From positions 179,625 to 239,297 of the forward strand of contig PLSM01000194.1 in NCBI GenBank assembly GCA_003165075.1: a stretch of DNA of 59,673 nucleotides. Direction: 5' to 3'. The position numbers and the translations under genes were made by a program. Positions 43,234 to 51,981 of the stretch are shown piece after piece. The DNA is from Acidobacteriaceae bacterium (GTDB taxonomy: Bacteria > Acidobacteriota > Terriglobia > Terriglobales > Acidobacteriaceae). The notes below the pieces were generated by a model, which saw nothing but the letters and a program-made list of their open reading frames with translations, had not been told where the DNA came from and searched no databases. Position 1 is the first letter of the stretch. Every line of letters starts with the position of its first letter.

Positions 43234-43811
43234 AGTGCTGAACGCGCTGCAGGGCAGATTGTATTCTGCCTTGTTAGAATCTGCCCAAAAACCAAGAGGG
43301 CCGGCTACGGCACCTAATTTAGGGGTGCTCTCCCTTTCGAACCCGGAGAACGGCCGCTCTCTTGCCTAGAATTAAGTACACGCGGCGCATAATGGGGTTT
43401 GAGTGGAGCGTGGATAGGTCGATGGCAAGAGCGTGAAGCCCCGCCAGCCGGCCCACACTTCGAGAAGTTGCGCACAGGCCTGCGCGGAAGGGGCTTGTCT
43501 TCCCGAATTTGTGAGGCAAACAACCAACCGCGCCTGAAAATGAGGCCTAACCTCTTTAATGTCTATATCCTGCGGATAACTCTTGCAGAATCAATATTTT
43601 GCCGCTCTACCCATACAGTACACCCATGAAAAGAGAGAATTTAACTGCAGAATAGGGGGAGGGGGGTAGGGGGTGACTTATTGGTTAACCGGCGACCGGC
43701 GCCGTGTTCGGAACTCTCTCCCTATGCCGGCCCCCCTGTTCCTGCACCGGTACTGCTTTCGCAGTTTTTAGACGGACTCTTAGAGAATCTCCTTCAGCCG
43801 TTGGCACGGAA
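43234..43811. other. Intergenic gap with G-rich run
   Basis: This gap has no recognisable gene. It includes a small GGCAGA...TCTGCC hairpin near 43255-43275. G-rich bases at 43655-43673 hold three G tracts of 5, 6 and 5 on the plus strand. The run resembles the complement of 39998-40021, and both are followed within about 20 bases by GGTTA, so the two may be copies of one element. Confidence 0.45.
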
Positions 43812-45323
43812 CTACTGCCCAGACATGAACGGTGAAGCGGGCAACCCCTCGCCGTCGAAGAGATTGCACTGCGGGCTATTGGCCCAACCGTAGCGTACAG
43901 ATACGGGCTCTGGAACTGTGGGACTTGCAGCCACCACGGTTGAGCCTTCGATCTTTGCCGTAGCCGGGGAGAATTTACCATCCGCGGCCGCGACTTCAAA
44001 ACCCGTCACATCCGCGCCCTTTGCCGTCAGCCCTTTCGCATGGTCGAACCAGACGCGCATTACCGGACCCTCCGGTGTAGCCTGGCGAAACAGCGGACCG
44101 GAGTATTCGACCTGTTCGCCATAGCTGAGGGCGCGGGCGGCGCGGGCCAGACGCAGCCCAACGTCGACCTTGTCGGTAGGATGTACGTTGTCCGGGTTGC
44201 CAATATCGATGGTGACCGCCATGGCCGTGTTGCGAAGCGCGAGAGTCTTCAGTTGCTGATCCCGCAGAAGTGCCCAGTCCTGGGCAGGGCTGGACTTAAA
44301 GTTGGAGATCTGCACGTAGAGAAATGGAAAATCGCCCACCTTCCATTGCCGACGCCAATCTTCGATCATGTCCCGAAAAATCCTGCTGTAAAGCGGTGCT
44401 CTGTCCAGATCCGAGTTGCTCTCGCCCTGGTACCAGATGGCTCCACGGATGGGAAGCGGAGTAAAGGGAGCGATCATCCCGTTGTACAGTTGGCCCGGGC
44501 CCCAGCTCACGAGTTGCGGATGCCATCCAAATTGGGGCTCCGGTTTGCCCTGCGCCTTGGCTTCGTCGCGCTGCCTTTGCTCCGCCTTTTGGCTGAGCAG
44601 CGCGTCGGACTCGCCCTCGGTCATCTTGCCCCAGGAGCCGAACAGCGGCGCCACCGCAGCATCCTCGCCCAGAGCGGCCATCCGCGTCCATGCCTCGACT
44701 GGAGTACCACCCCAGGAAGTGTCGATGACCCCGACCGGCACATGCTCTCGCTGCTCGATCTCGCGGGCAAAGTACCATGCCACCGCAGAAAAATCCTGCG
44801 CAGATTCAGGCGTAGAGGCGACCCAGCCGTCGGTAGCAACGTCATCCTGAGGAAAATCGGAAGCGCGCTGTTTCACAATGAGCAGGCGAATGCGGGGATT
44901 GGCCGCATGGGACAGGTCTTGCGCGGCCGTGGCGGCGTTGCGCATCTGGAATTCCATGTTCGACTGCCCCGACGCAACCCAGATGTCGCCCACGAGCACA
45001 TCGTCCAGGGTAAGGTTCTGCGTGGCCGGGGTACTCCCGGCAGCATCGGCGGGGTTGCCCTGCACCGTCAGTTGAAATGGGCCGCCAGCGGCTCCTGGCT
45101 TGAGGTAAACGCTCCAGCGGCCAAGCGGGCCGGCCTTGGTGGAGCGGGTCTCGCCCCGGAAGGCCACACTGATTTGTTCGCCGGGCGCGGCCATCCCCCA
45201 GACGTGAACAGGCAGATCACGCTGGATGACCATGTGGCTGGATAGTACGGCGGGTAGCGTCAGTTGCGCGGAAAGGGCAGTGCCGGGTAGTAGGAATAAC
45301 AGGACAAGAAAGCGAAAGAACAT
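43812..45323 (-). CDS. Sialate O-acetylesterase-like SGNH hydrolase, exported
   Basis: A 503-residue exported carbohydrate esterase. A signal peptide (MFFRFLVLLFLLPGTALSAQ) opens it, then a beta-sandwich domain with a jelly-roll feel (VQRDLPVHVWG is VIQRDLPVHVWG here). The SGNH core begins at VASGQSNMEFQM with Ser121, and later WYQGESNSD and the end block NVHPTDKVDVG supply the conserved Asn and His. It probably removes acetyl groups from glycans in the periplasm or outside the cell. It is unrelated to the redox genes on either side. Confidence 0.88.
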   Translation of the reverse strand: MFFRFLVLLFLLPGTALSAQLTLPAVLSSHMVIQRDLPVHVWGMAAPGEQISVAFRGETRSTKAGPLGRWSVYLKPGAAGGPFQLTVQGNPADAAGSTPATQNLTLDDVLVGDIWVASGQSNMEFQMRNAATAAQDLSHAANPRIRLLIVKQRASDFPQDDVATDGWVASTPESAQDFSAVAWYFAREIEQREHVPVGVIDTSWGGTPVEAWTRMAALGEDAAVAPLFGSWGKMTEGESDALLSQKAEQRQRDEAKAQGKPEPQFGWHPQLVSWGPGQLYNGMIAPFTPLPIRGAIWYQGESNSDLDRAPLYSRIFRDMIEDWRRQWKVGDFPFLYVQISNFKSSPAQDWALLRDQQLKTLALRNTAMAVTIDIGNPDNVHPTDKVDVGLRLARAARALSYGEQVEYSGPLFRQATPEGPVMRVWFDHAKGLTAKGADVTGFEVAAADGKFSPATAKIEGSTVVAASPTVPEPVSVRYGWANSPQCNLFDGEGLPASPFMSGQ

Positions 45324-45679
45324 GTTGGGGCCTCGATAAGTCTTTTGAATGTGAGGGAGGTTGCAGGACCTGACTGGTGCAAATCCTCCGGACTGAGCAG
45401 GTTATCAGAATGGAGTGGTCCGCACCACGGTCCAAGCATTACCCCATGAGACAACGGCTCGCACTCAATCGCGCGACTTTTGCCCGCATTCGGGGTCCAA
45501 AGCGAATGTATTCGATGGCTTCCGCCAGCCGTCCCTTGGAACCGATTTGCTGGTCAGGGGGTGCCGAGGTACCAACAACCCGCCTCAGCAAATCGTGTCC
45601 GGCGTGAACCTCTCTTTTCTTCACTGTTCCACAGTCGTCGCTCAGAAAGGAAGTACACCAACTCGACCAAGGGGGCCAA
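45324..45679. other. Intergenic gap without recognised gene
   Basis: This gap separates the divergent esterase and the gene at 45680. It must contain both promoters. No operator, hairpin or repeat with a clear match was noticed. The short open frames lack family resemblance. Confidence 0.4.
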
Positions 45680-46759
45680 ATGCCTTTGATGTGCGCACAA
45701 CGCATGGTTGCATTCGCTCTCGTGGCCCTAGCGCCTCTGCCTTTTGGCTCCTCGCGCTGCCACGCACAAGCTGCCCTATTGATGGAGGAGCCTTACGGCT
45801 TCTTCGGCACCGTGAATCCTACCGGGCACACCGCTGTCTATTTTGAGCGCATCTGCGCCGAGACCCCAGTGAAATTGCGCCGCTGCGAGCCGCGCGAGGT
45901 GGGTGCGGTAATTTCCCGCTACCAGGGAATCTCCGGGTACGACTGGGTAGCGATCCCGCTTATTCCATATCTCTACTCGGTAGAAGACGCCACTCAGGTT
46001 CCAACGCATGTCGACGGTGGCTCCGTGAAGCGCATGCGCCAGCGCTACCACGAAGCGCATTTGTTGAGCCTGGGCGCAAACCTGCCCAAAGGCAATGTGG
46101 TGCGCGGCGGATGGGAACAGTTGATTGGTGTGGCCTACGAACGGCGCATTTATGCCTTTCGCTTTGAAACCAGCGAAGAACAGGACGACGCGCTTATCGC
46201 CCGGCTGAACAAAAGGGCAAATCGCTCCCGCTTCAACCTGTTCTATAGCAACTGCGCTGACTTTGCACGCGCTTCCCTTGACTTCTACTTTCCGGGAACC
46301 TTCCGCCGCAGTATCTTTCCCGATGTCGGCATGACCACGCCCAAACAGATCACCTACAAGCTGGTGCGCTACGCACTCCAACACCCTGAGACGCAATTGA
46401 CAGCCTTTGAGATCCCGCAGATTCCCGGGTATCGCCGCCTGAGCCGTTCCAATAAGAGCGTTGCCGAATCTCTGATCACAACCGGCTATGCGGTCCCCAT
46501 TGCTGTCATGAATCCATATCTTGCCGGGGGAATTTTTGTGGACTACCTGGTCCGTGGCCGATCCCATCCGATGCCGAAGCATCCCCAGATTCTGGGCCCG
46601 GATTCCCTTACGGCATTGACATACCCTGCCACCCCCGGTCAAAATCCCGACAGCGCAAGTGTCCAGGCCCCAAGCGCCGCTGACGTCGGCTTGCTTGAAA
46701 TTCCATCCGCCACGACAGCCGATTCCGGCCTGAAAGAATTGATGGCTACACATGAGTAA
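45680..46759 (+). CDS. Exported protein of unknown function with NCADF-type cysteine motif
   Basis: A 359-residue protein with an N-terminal signal peptide (cleavage probably after CHAQA). The middle segment NLFYSNCADFARASLDFYFPG has a cysteine placed as in the DUF4105 or NlpC/P60-like cysteine-hydrolase folds (written here as two overlapping blocks), and an upstream GHTAVYFERIC block could supply a histidine. I cannot name the family with certainty. The C-terminus is low-complexity. It overlaps the next small membrane gene by eight bases, hinting at a two-gene unit. Confidence 0.6.
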   Translation: MPLMCAQRMVAFALVALAPLPFGSSRCHAQAALLMEEPYGFFGTVNPTGHTAVYFERICAETPVKLRRCEPREVGAVISRYQGISGYDWVAIPLIPYLYSVEDATQVPTHVDGGSVKRMRQRYHEAHLLSLGANLPKGNVVRGGWEQLIGVAYERRIYAFRFETSEEQDDALIARLNKRANRSRFNLFYSNCADFARASLDFYFPGTFRRSIFPDVGMTTPKQITYKLVRYALQHPETQLTAFEIPQIPGYRRLSRSNKSVAESLITTGYAVPIAVMNPYLAGGIFVDYLVRGRSHPMPKHPQILGPDSLTALTYPATPGQNPDSASVQAPSAADVGLLEIPSATTADSGLKELMATHE

Positions 46760-47195
46760 AGAGCCACAGAGTTTCAAGAATCATGTCCGGTTCGATCCGC
46801 CGTATCACTTCGGGCTCCTCCTTCTTCTGGTTGCCAACCTGGTCTTCGCCATCTTCCACTTGGTCCACCATTGGGCGAATGCCAGTATCTCTTCCGCATG
46901 GTTCCTGGTGCTGTCGATCATGGCGTTCCTGGTTCTCGGCAAGCTTCGCCAGTACCCCATGAAAGTGCAGGATCGCGTGATTCGCCTGGAGGAGAGGCTT
47001 CGGCTGCAGTCGCTGGCTCCGGAGGAGTGGCATGCGCAAATCTACCGCCTGACCGAAGATCAGCTGATCGGCCTGCGCTTTGCTTCGGATGACGAAGTGG
47101 TGGAACTGGCCAAGCAGGCGCTGGAGCACAACCTGACCCGGAAACAGATCAAGGAACGCATCAAGGACTGGCGCCCCGACAACTGGCGAGTCTGA
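46752..47195 (+). CDS. DUF6526 family membrane protein
   Basis: A 147-residue protein with two transmembrane helices (near 20-40 and 48-65) and a soluble C-terminal part beginning RLEERLRLQSLAPEEW. The block RYDPPYHFGLL-type VRFDPPYHFGLL and the charged helix ending KERIKDWRPDNWRV are what I associate with DUF6526, common in Acidobacteriota and often misnamed as a transporter part. Function unknown. It is on the opposite strand from the cytochrome genes that follow. Confidence 0.72.
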   Translation: MSKEPQSFKNHVRFDPPYHFGLLLLLVANLVFAIFHLVHHWANASISSAWFLVLSIMAFLVLGKLRQYPMKVQDRVIRLEERLRLQSLAPEEWHAQIYRLTEDQLIGLRFASDDEVVELAKQALEHNLTRKQIKERIKDWRPDNWRV

Positions 47196-47237
47196 GCGAA
47201 GCGCGATCCGGGGTTGCCGCAAGAGCCTCCTCGGGCC

Positions 47238-49205
47238 CTACTCTTGCGGCGGATTAGCTCCCGGCGTTGTCTTGTCCGTCTGCGCGGGCTTCCCTGCCTC
47301 GGGCAGCGAGGTTGAGTCAAGTTCGTGCTCGTGGCGATAGTGTTCGACTGGCATCTTCCCATCCCACCACGCCCAGTTCATGGGATAGACATCGGGGTCG
47401 AAGAAGACCTGGTAGAAGTGCCAGACGAGAATGGCCAGCGTGGCAAGAATGGCCTCGTAGAAGTGTATGGCGGTGGCAACATCGACCCACCAGCGCGCGA
47501 GCAGATCGCCGACCCAGACCTTGGCCCACATCATGATGCCGGTAAGGCCCATCAAGGCCGTGCCCCACACGAGCGCCCAGTACTCCGCCTTCTCGCCGTA
47601 GGTGAAGCGGCCAAACTTTGGCTTCTGGCGGCTGAGCCCGAGGTAATAGAGCATTGCGGTCCATGCGTCGAAGGCATCCTTCGGTCGAGGCGCGATATCG
47701 CGAATCAAGCGACGCCCTTCCCTGAAGGCCGCGAGGTAGAAGACGTGATAGATGCCCGCACCGATGAGCGCAACGCCTGCAACACGGTGGACGATGCTGC
47801 GTAGTCTTTCACCCATGCCCAGGAGTTCGGCAAACCAGGAATCGGGGAACTTCAGGGCAAAGCCCGTGAGAACCAGGATGATAAAGCTTGAAAGCAGAAT
47901 CAGGTGTTGCCAGCGCTGATTGGTGGTCATGCGCACCATCATGGGATTCTGCATGCGCCTGCGCGTCACAGCCTTGCTGCGCCAGATGATGGCGTTGTGC
48001 AGGAACATGGCTCCAATGACCAGCAGAATCAAGACCACATAAATAAGCCGCACCCAGCGAACCACCAGGGAGCCAATGTCACGGGGATGGAGACCGTCCT
48101 CCTGATGTACGCGGGTGAGGGTGAACTTCTGGGTAACACCCTTGTGACACTGGCCGCAGGTGGTATCGAGATTGGCGCGATTGATAGTTGAGTGTGGATC
48201 AGTTGAAGGCAGAATATTATGAACGCCGTGGCAACTGGAACAGTTGGCGGCGATTACCGATCCGCCTTCCGTGGCCAACCCGTGGTAGCTATCCAGGTAG
48301 GTCTTTACCTGGTTGCCGGGTACGCCAAATTCCTGCGACAACCGCACGCCTTCGTGGCAGCGGGCACACGTGTCCCGTGCCAGATTCTGCTCCGAGACCG
48401 GCGAATTGGGATCAACGTGCGACTTGATGGAGTGAATTCCGTGGCAGTCCGTGCAGACCGGAGAGAGACCGTTGCCCCGTGTGATCGCCTGGCCGTGGAT
48501 GCTCTGCATGAATGTGTTGCTGACGTCCGTGTGGCACTTGCCGCAGGTGGCCGGAACATTGAACTTGTAAATGGGCGACTTGGCGTCGTTCGCGGGAAGA
48601 ATCTGGTGCGAGCCATGGCAATCGGTGCAAACCGCCGCCTTCGTTGAACCCTTCTCCGTCGCTCTGCCGTGCACGCTGTCCTGGTAGGAGATGAAGGGCT
48701 GCGCACTCTGGCCGTTGGACTCCATCAGGAACTTCTGCCCGTGGCAGCGTCCGCAAGTGTACGGAATGTTGGCATGATTCACCGGCGATTTGGGATCGGT
48801 AGAGGGAAGAATCTCGTGCACTCCCCCGTGGCAGTCCTCGCACCCTGCCGCCGGCTTGCCGGACTTCGTGATTTTCGCGTGAGTGCTGTGCGAATACGCA
48901 TCATGATCGTCCGCATGGCACTGGGCGCAGGTGACCTTCTGCGGGGTGGTCTCATGGACCAGGCTCTTCACATCTTTGTGACAATCAACGCAGGCAAACA
49001 TCGAGCCGTGGATGGAGTGCTTCAGCTTCTTCGCATCCACGAACAGACTCACCTTCGCCCCATTGACATCCGTGGTCATGGTGGCGTCAGAGTGGCAGGA
49101 AAGGCAATCTTCGTCCTTGAGCTTATGCTGGGCGCGAGCGCTGCAGGCGCAGAAAAGAAGGGATAAAATAAGCGTTGGTACAAAGATTCTGCCTAGAGGA
49201 TTCAC
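47238..49205 (-). CDS. Eleven-heme cytochrome c fused to a cytochrome b domain (CbcL-like)
   Basis: A 655-residue inner-membrane cytochrome. After a signal peptide (TLILSLLFCACSARA) eleven CXXCH haem sites lie between residues 34 and 354 (for example CLSCH, CVDCH, CAQCH, CGRCH, CGQCH). A membrane part of five or so helices follows from residue 385 with histidines placed as in the FdnI/HydC-type cytochrome b family. This multihaem-c plus b layout is that of Geobacter CbcL, which moves electrons from menaquinone towards the outside at low potential; CbcL has fewer haems. The GTG start at 49205 lies below an operator at 49241-49254. Confidence 0.88.
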   Translation of the reverse strand: MNPLGRIFVPTLILSLLFCACSARAQHKLKDEDCLSCHSDATMTTDVNGAKVSLFVDAKKLKHSIHGSMFACVDCHKDVKSLVHETTPQKVTCAQCHADDHDAYSHSTHAKITKSGKPAAGCEDCHGGVHEILPSTDPKSPVNHANIPYTCGRCHGQKFLMESNGQSAQPFISYQDSVHGRATEKGSTKAAVCTDCHGSHQILPANDAKSPIYKFNVPATCGKCHTDVSNTFMQSIHGQAITRGNGLSPVCTDCHGIHSIKSHVDPNSPVSEQNLARDTCARCHEGVRLSQEFGVPGNQVKTYLDSYHGLATEGGSVIAANCSSCHGVHNILPSTDPHSTINRANLDTTCGQCHKGVTQKFTLTRVHQEDGLHPRDIGSLVVRWVRLIYVVLILLVIGAMFLHNAIIWRSKAVTRRRMQNPMMVRMTTNQRWQHLILLSSFIILVLTGFALKFPDSWFAELLGMGERLRSIVHRVAGVALIGAGIYHVFYLAAFREGRRLIRDIAPRPKDAFDAWTAMLYYLGLSRQKPKFGRFTYGEKAEYWALVWGTALMGLTGIMMWAKVWVGDLLARWWVDVATAIHFYEAILATLAILVWHFYQVFFDPDVYPMNWAWWDGKMPVEHYRHEHELDSTSLPEAGKPAQTDKTTPGANPPQE

Positions 49206-49240
49206 GCTCTCAAGGAGATTCTCTAGTGCAAAACTGCGCA

Positions 49241-49254
49241 GTGATTGGAGTCAC
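49241..49254. promoter_or_regulatory. CRP/FNR-family operator upstream of the CbcL-like gene
   Basis: GTGATTGGAGTCAC on the plus strand, a perfect GTGA-N6-TCAC site, acts on the minus-strand gene at 49205. The flanks match the site at 51734-51747: GCAGTGATTGG, then TCACAAG, and a downstream TAGAGA element. The two promoters therefore look like copies. Confidence 0.65.
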
Positions 49255-49403
49255 AAGGCACCAGGAAACGTCTCGCCGTAGACTTTTCCGGACTACATGT
49301 GCTGCGCGCCATTCGACAAGCACATCGCTAAGGCCTTGAGCGGCCTTGAGTTTGCTCATCCACGGCTTGCACTGCAACAGCTATGGTCCCAGGCAAGCTC
49401 CGG

Positions 49404-50267
49404 TCAGATGAAGTACGCACTCAGGGTCAGCACCAGCAGTGTCAACCCTATGAAGATGGCTGTGAAGCCAATGACCTTTGAGAAGTTGATCTGCCACGTC
49501 TGCGGCGCTTCTCCAAGCCTTGCTTCCAGCTTGCCCTGGCTTGCAAGCCGCTCATACTCGAGCGTGCGCTTGTGCTTGAACTCCTCTTCGCTCTCTACGC
49601 CGGTAAAGACCACCATATCCATTGGAAAACTGTCGGGGCGCAGGTGAGTGTTGACGAAGTGGATGGAAAAGATGAACAGGATGGCGAGCAGCCCTTCTTC
49701 GCTATGAATCACCAGCACGGCGTTCAACGCCCAGCCGGGCAGGAAATGCGCGAAGAACGGGGCGAACCACATGGCATATCCAGAGAAGCCGATGACGAGC
49801 ATTCCCCAGAAGACCGCCCAGTAATCAAACTTCTCCCAATAAGCGTAGCGCTCAAACTGCGGTTTGGGACCGAGACCCAGAAACCAGCGCATGTGTCCGA
49901 ATAGGTCCTTCACATCCTTCCAGTTGGCCACCATGGAGGTAGAACCCCAGAAGATTCCCTTCTCGCGATGGAGAACGCCGCGCGTAAAGATGTCCTTCAC
50001 GTGAACGAGAAACGCCCCGGTGAGGACGATCGCACAGAGTTTATGAAAGAAAAGAATGGCGCCAAATCCGCCCACAGCACTAGCCAATCCACGCGCCCAG
50101 ATGCTCTCGCTGAAACGCAAAGGCAGACCGGTCCCGGCAAGTCCCAGGAATGTGGTAAAAAGAACCGCATGGAGGTATCTTTGCGCGCGTGTGAAGCGCA
50201 TGAAATGGCGGCCCGCTGCGGGGCGTTGCTCTGCCGTCCGATCTGCTGCTTGCTCCAAATCAGGCAT
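49404..50267 (-). CDS. Cytochrome b subunit (FdnI/HydC-like)
   Basis: A 287-residue polytopic cytochrome b with about five membrane helices and paired histidines (RAQRYLHAVLF, FFHKLCAIVLTGAFLVHV, VIHSEEGLLAILF and IHFVNTHLRPDSFP). Such proteins pass electrons between quinones and a periplasmic cytochrome. It overlaps the 11-haem cytochrome gene at 50260 by eight bases and is translated with it. It resembles the membrane half of the fused gene at 47238, so the two loci look like split and fused versions of the same system. Confidence 0.87.
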   Translation of the reverse strand: MPDLEQAADRTAEQRPAAGRHFMRFTRAQRYLHAVLFTTFLGLAGTGLPLRFSESIWARGLASAVGGFGAILFFHKLCAIVLTGAFLVHVKDIFTRGVLHREKGIFWGSTSMVANWKDVKDLFGHMRWFLGLGPKPQFERYAYWEKFDYWAVFWGMLVIGFSGYAMWFAPFFAHFLPGWALNAVLVIHSEEGLLAILFIFSIHFVNTHLRPDSFPMDMVVFTGVESEEEFKHKRTLEYERLASQGKLEARLGEAPQTWQINFSKVIGFTAIFIGLTLLVLTLSAYFI

Positions 50268-51525
50268 TCGTTTCTCCTTGTGCCGATTTCTTCTTAATCT
50301 GGTCGACTCGTGCGCGGATCAGCCACAGTATGGTGTGAATCACGAAGAACGTAAGCACGCCGGCCAGCAGCAGATTCATAAACAAACGGACAAAGTAAAG
50401 GGCAGGATTGAGCTTGCGATCGTGCGCGTTGGCATGCGGCTGATATTGGACGAAGCTGAGATTGGCTCCCTTATGACATCCGCTGCAAGTCGCCACCAGG
50501 TTGGCCTTGGCAATCGGAGACCGCGGATCGGACGCAGGCAATATCTCGTGTGCTCCATGGCAGTCCCAGCAGCGCGCCGTTTCAACGTAGCCCCCAAGCG
50601 AGCCCAGCTGTGAATGGAAAGTATCTCGATACGTTGACAGCTTGTCCTTATGGCACGATCCGCAGATGGGTGTGGATTGCATGCGGAAGGCCGACTCGGT
50701 GGGCTGCAGGATGGCGTGGGCCGTGTGGCAGTCGGTGCAAACAGGCGCTTTAAGATTTCCGGCCGCAATGGCCTTTCCATGTGCCCCGCCCTGGTAATCC
50801 ACGTTGATCTTCGCGTGGCATGTTCCGCATGTTGTGGGGATGTTCGCCTTGTAAGTGGGACTCTGCGGATCCTTGTGGCTGAGGATGTGGTGCGATCCGT
50901 GGCAGCTCTGGCAATTGGCCGCCACCAGCAACCCCTCCTTGCTCAGCGCAAAACCATGAATGGAGTCCATGTACAGCGGATAGACGCTGGGAAGGCCGTG
51001 CTTCTTTGCCATCCCCTCGGTGCCATGGCAGGCGCCGCAGGTCCGCGGGATGTTGAGGGGATAAACCGCTGACCGCGCATCTGTCTTGGGAAAGATGCTA
51101 TGCGCATCCCCGTGGCAGCTGGTGCAGGGGTGATCTTTTGAGGAGGAATGTACGCTCCCGGCGAGTTGTGAAGATGGTTCGGCGTGGCAGGTCTTGCACT
51201 CCACTTGCGCGATGTGATCAGGATGGGGATAGTCCTTGATGTCGGCGTGGCAATCGCCGCATTTCAGAACGCCATGAATGCTGGAACCAAATTTCTGCGC
51301 ATCGACGCTCACACTATGACCTGCAGAGTCCTGCAGGCCCTTGTCGGCATGACAGGCCAGACAATCCGTTTCCGCACGGAGATGGCCAGGAGTCACGGCA
51401 AGCAACAGCCCGACGAGGCCCATCGTCAGCACCGAGGCACGAATAAGGGTGCCGGCTCGACGAAATGGAGCGAAGTCGGTATTGGGCAATACCAAGCTAA
51501 TCCTGGCTGAAAGACTCCCGATCAT
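50260..51525 (-). CDS. Eleven-heme cytochrome c with C-terminal membrane anchor
   Basis: A periplasmic multihaem cytochrome with eleven CXXCH sites (from CLACH near the start to CSGCH near the end) and one C-terminal membrane helix (LLLAGVLTFFVIHTILWLI). A signal segment LTMGLVGLLLAVTPGHLRA precedes the first haem. The frame is open up to 51747, but that first ATG lies inside the operator. The ATG at 51525 gives about 421 residues and a proper signal; 51663 and 51591 are other options, so the start is uncertain. It should exchange electrons with the cytochrome b encoded by the overlapping next gene. Confidence 0.85.
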   Translation of the reverse strand: MIGSLSARISLVLPNTDFAPFRRAGTLIRASVLTMGLVGLLLAVTPGHLRAETDCLACHADKGLQDSAGHSVSVDAQKFGSSIHGVLKCGDCHADIKDYPHPDHIAQVECKTCHAEPSSQLAGSVHSSSKDHPCTSCHGDAHSIFPKTDARSAVYPLNIPRTCGACHGTEGMAKKHGLPSVYPLYMDSIHGFALSKEGLLVAANCQSCHGSHHILSHKDPQSPTYKANIPTTCGTCHAKINVDYQGGAHGKAIAAGNLKAPVCTDCHTAHAILQPTESAFRMQSTPICGSCHKDKLSTYRDTFHSQLGSLGGYVETARCWDCHGAHEILPASDPRSPIAKANLVATCSGCHKGANLSFVQYQPHANAHDRKLNPALYFVRLFMNLLLAGVLTFFVIHTILWLIRARVDQIKKKSAQGETNA

Positions 51526-51733
51526 TAACCGTGCAGCCCACCGTAGTGGCTGCGCGATGAAACATATTGTCATTCTTCCGGCTGCGGCCATCCTGCAGTC
51601 TTCTTTCCCCAGGAGAAGAGAAATCGCGCCCTTCTCGCATGGCTTCCCTGCGGCGGATTCCATCGCTCTTCTGAAAAAGCACTCGCGCAAGGGATTGCAC
51701 CTTTGAGGAAAGTCTCTATAGAAAAATCCTGCA

Positions 51734-51747
51734 GTGATTGGGATCAC
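51734..51747. promoter_or_regulatory. CRP/FNR-family operator upstream of the split cytochrome operon
   Basis: GTGATTGGGATCAC, a perfect GTGA-N6-TCAC site, lies upstream of the minus-strand cytochrome gene. TATAGA (minus strand, 51720-51715) is a -10-like element 20 bases from the site centre. It shares flanks with 49241-49254. Confidence 0.65.
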
Positions 51748-51913
51748 AAGCTTTGGAGGGAGTCAATTGCGCATTCTCTTAACTGTCCAGAATCCATCAT
51801 CTTGCAAAGATTGACGCTTTGCTTCGCCCCGCGGTCCACTGAGCGATTCGCTGCACGTGCGTTAAATCACCTGCTGCCGCCTCTTGAACGCAGCAAAGGC
51901 TCCGCGGGCCGAG

Positions 51914-51927
51914 GTGATGTGAGTCAC
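51914..51927. promoter_or_regulatory. CRP/FNR-family operator upstream of the acyl-CoA dehydrogenase/ETF operon
   Basis: GTGATGTGAGTCAC, a perfect GTGA-N6-TCAC site, is 55 bases before the ATG at 51982. CAATAT at 51953-51958 fits a -10 element. An imperfect second box (GTGCGTTAAATCAC, 51857-51870) lies upstream. The 456-base gap from 51526 to 51981 thus carries operators for both divergent operons. Confidence 0.62.
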
Positions 51928-51981
51928 ACGCCGCATCGGGTGAATGAGAAGACAATATGAACGCTGATTGAGGTACAACTT

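Noticed and set aside
51526..51747. Upstream extension of the 11-heme cytochrome frame
   Set aside because: The first ATG falls inside the CRP/FNR-type operator and the signal peptide would be buried over 80 residues into the protein.
51857..51870. Second operator GTGCGTTAAATCAC upstream of the acyl-CoA dehydrogenase gene
   Set aside because: It matches seven of eight positions only; kept as a note because such near-matches are frequent by chance.
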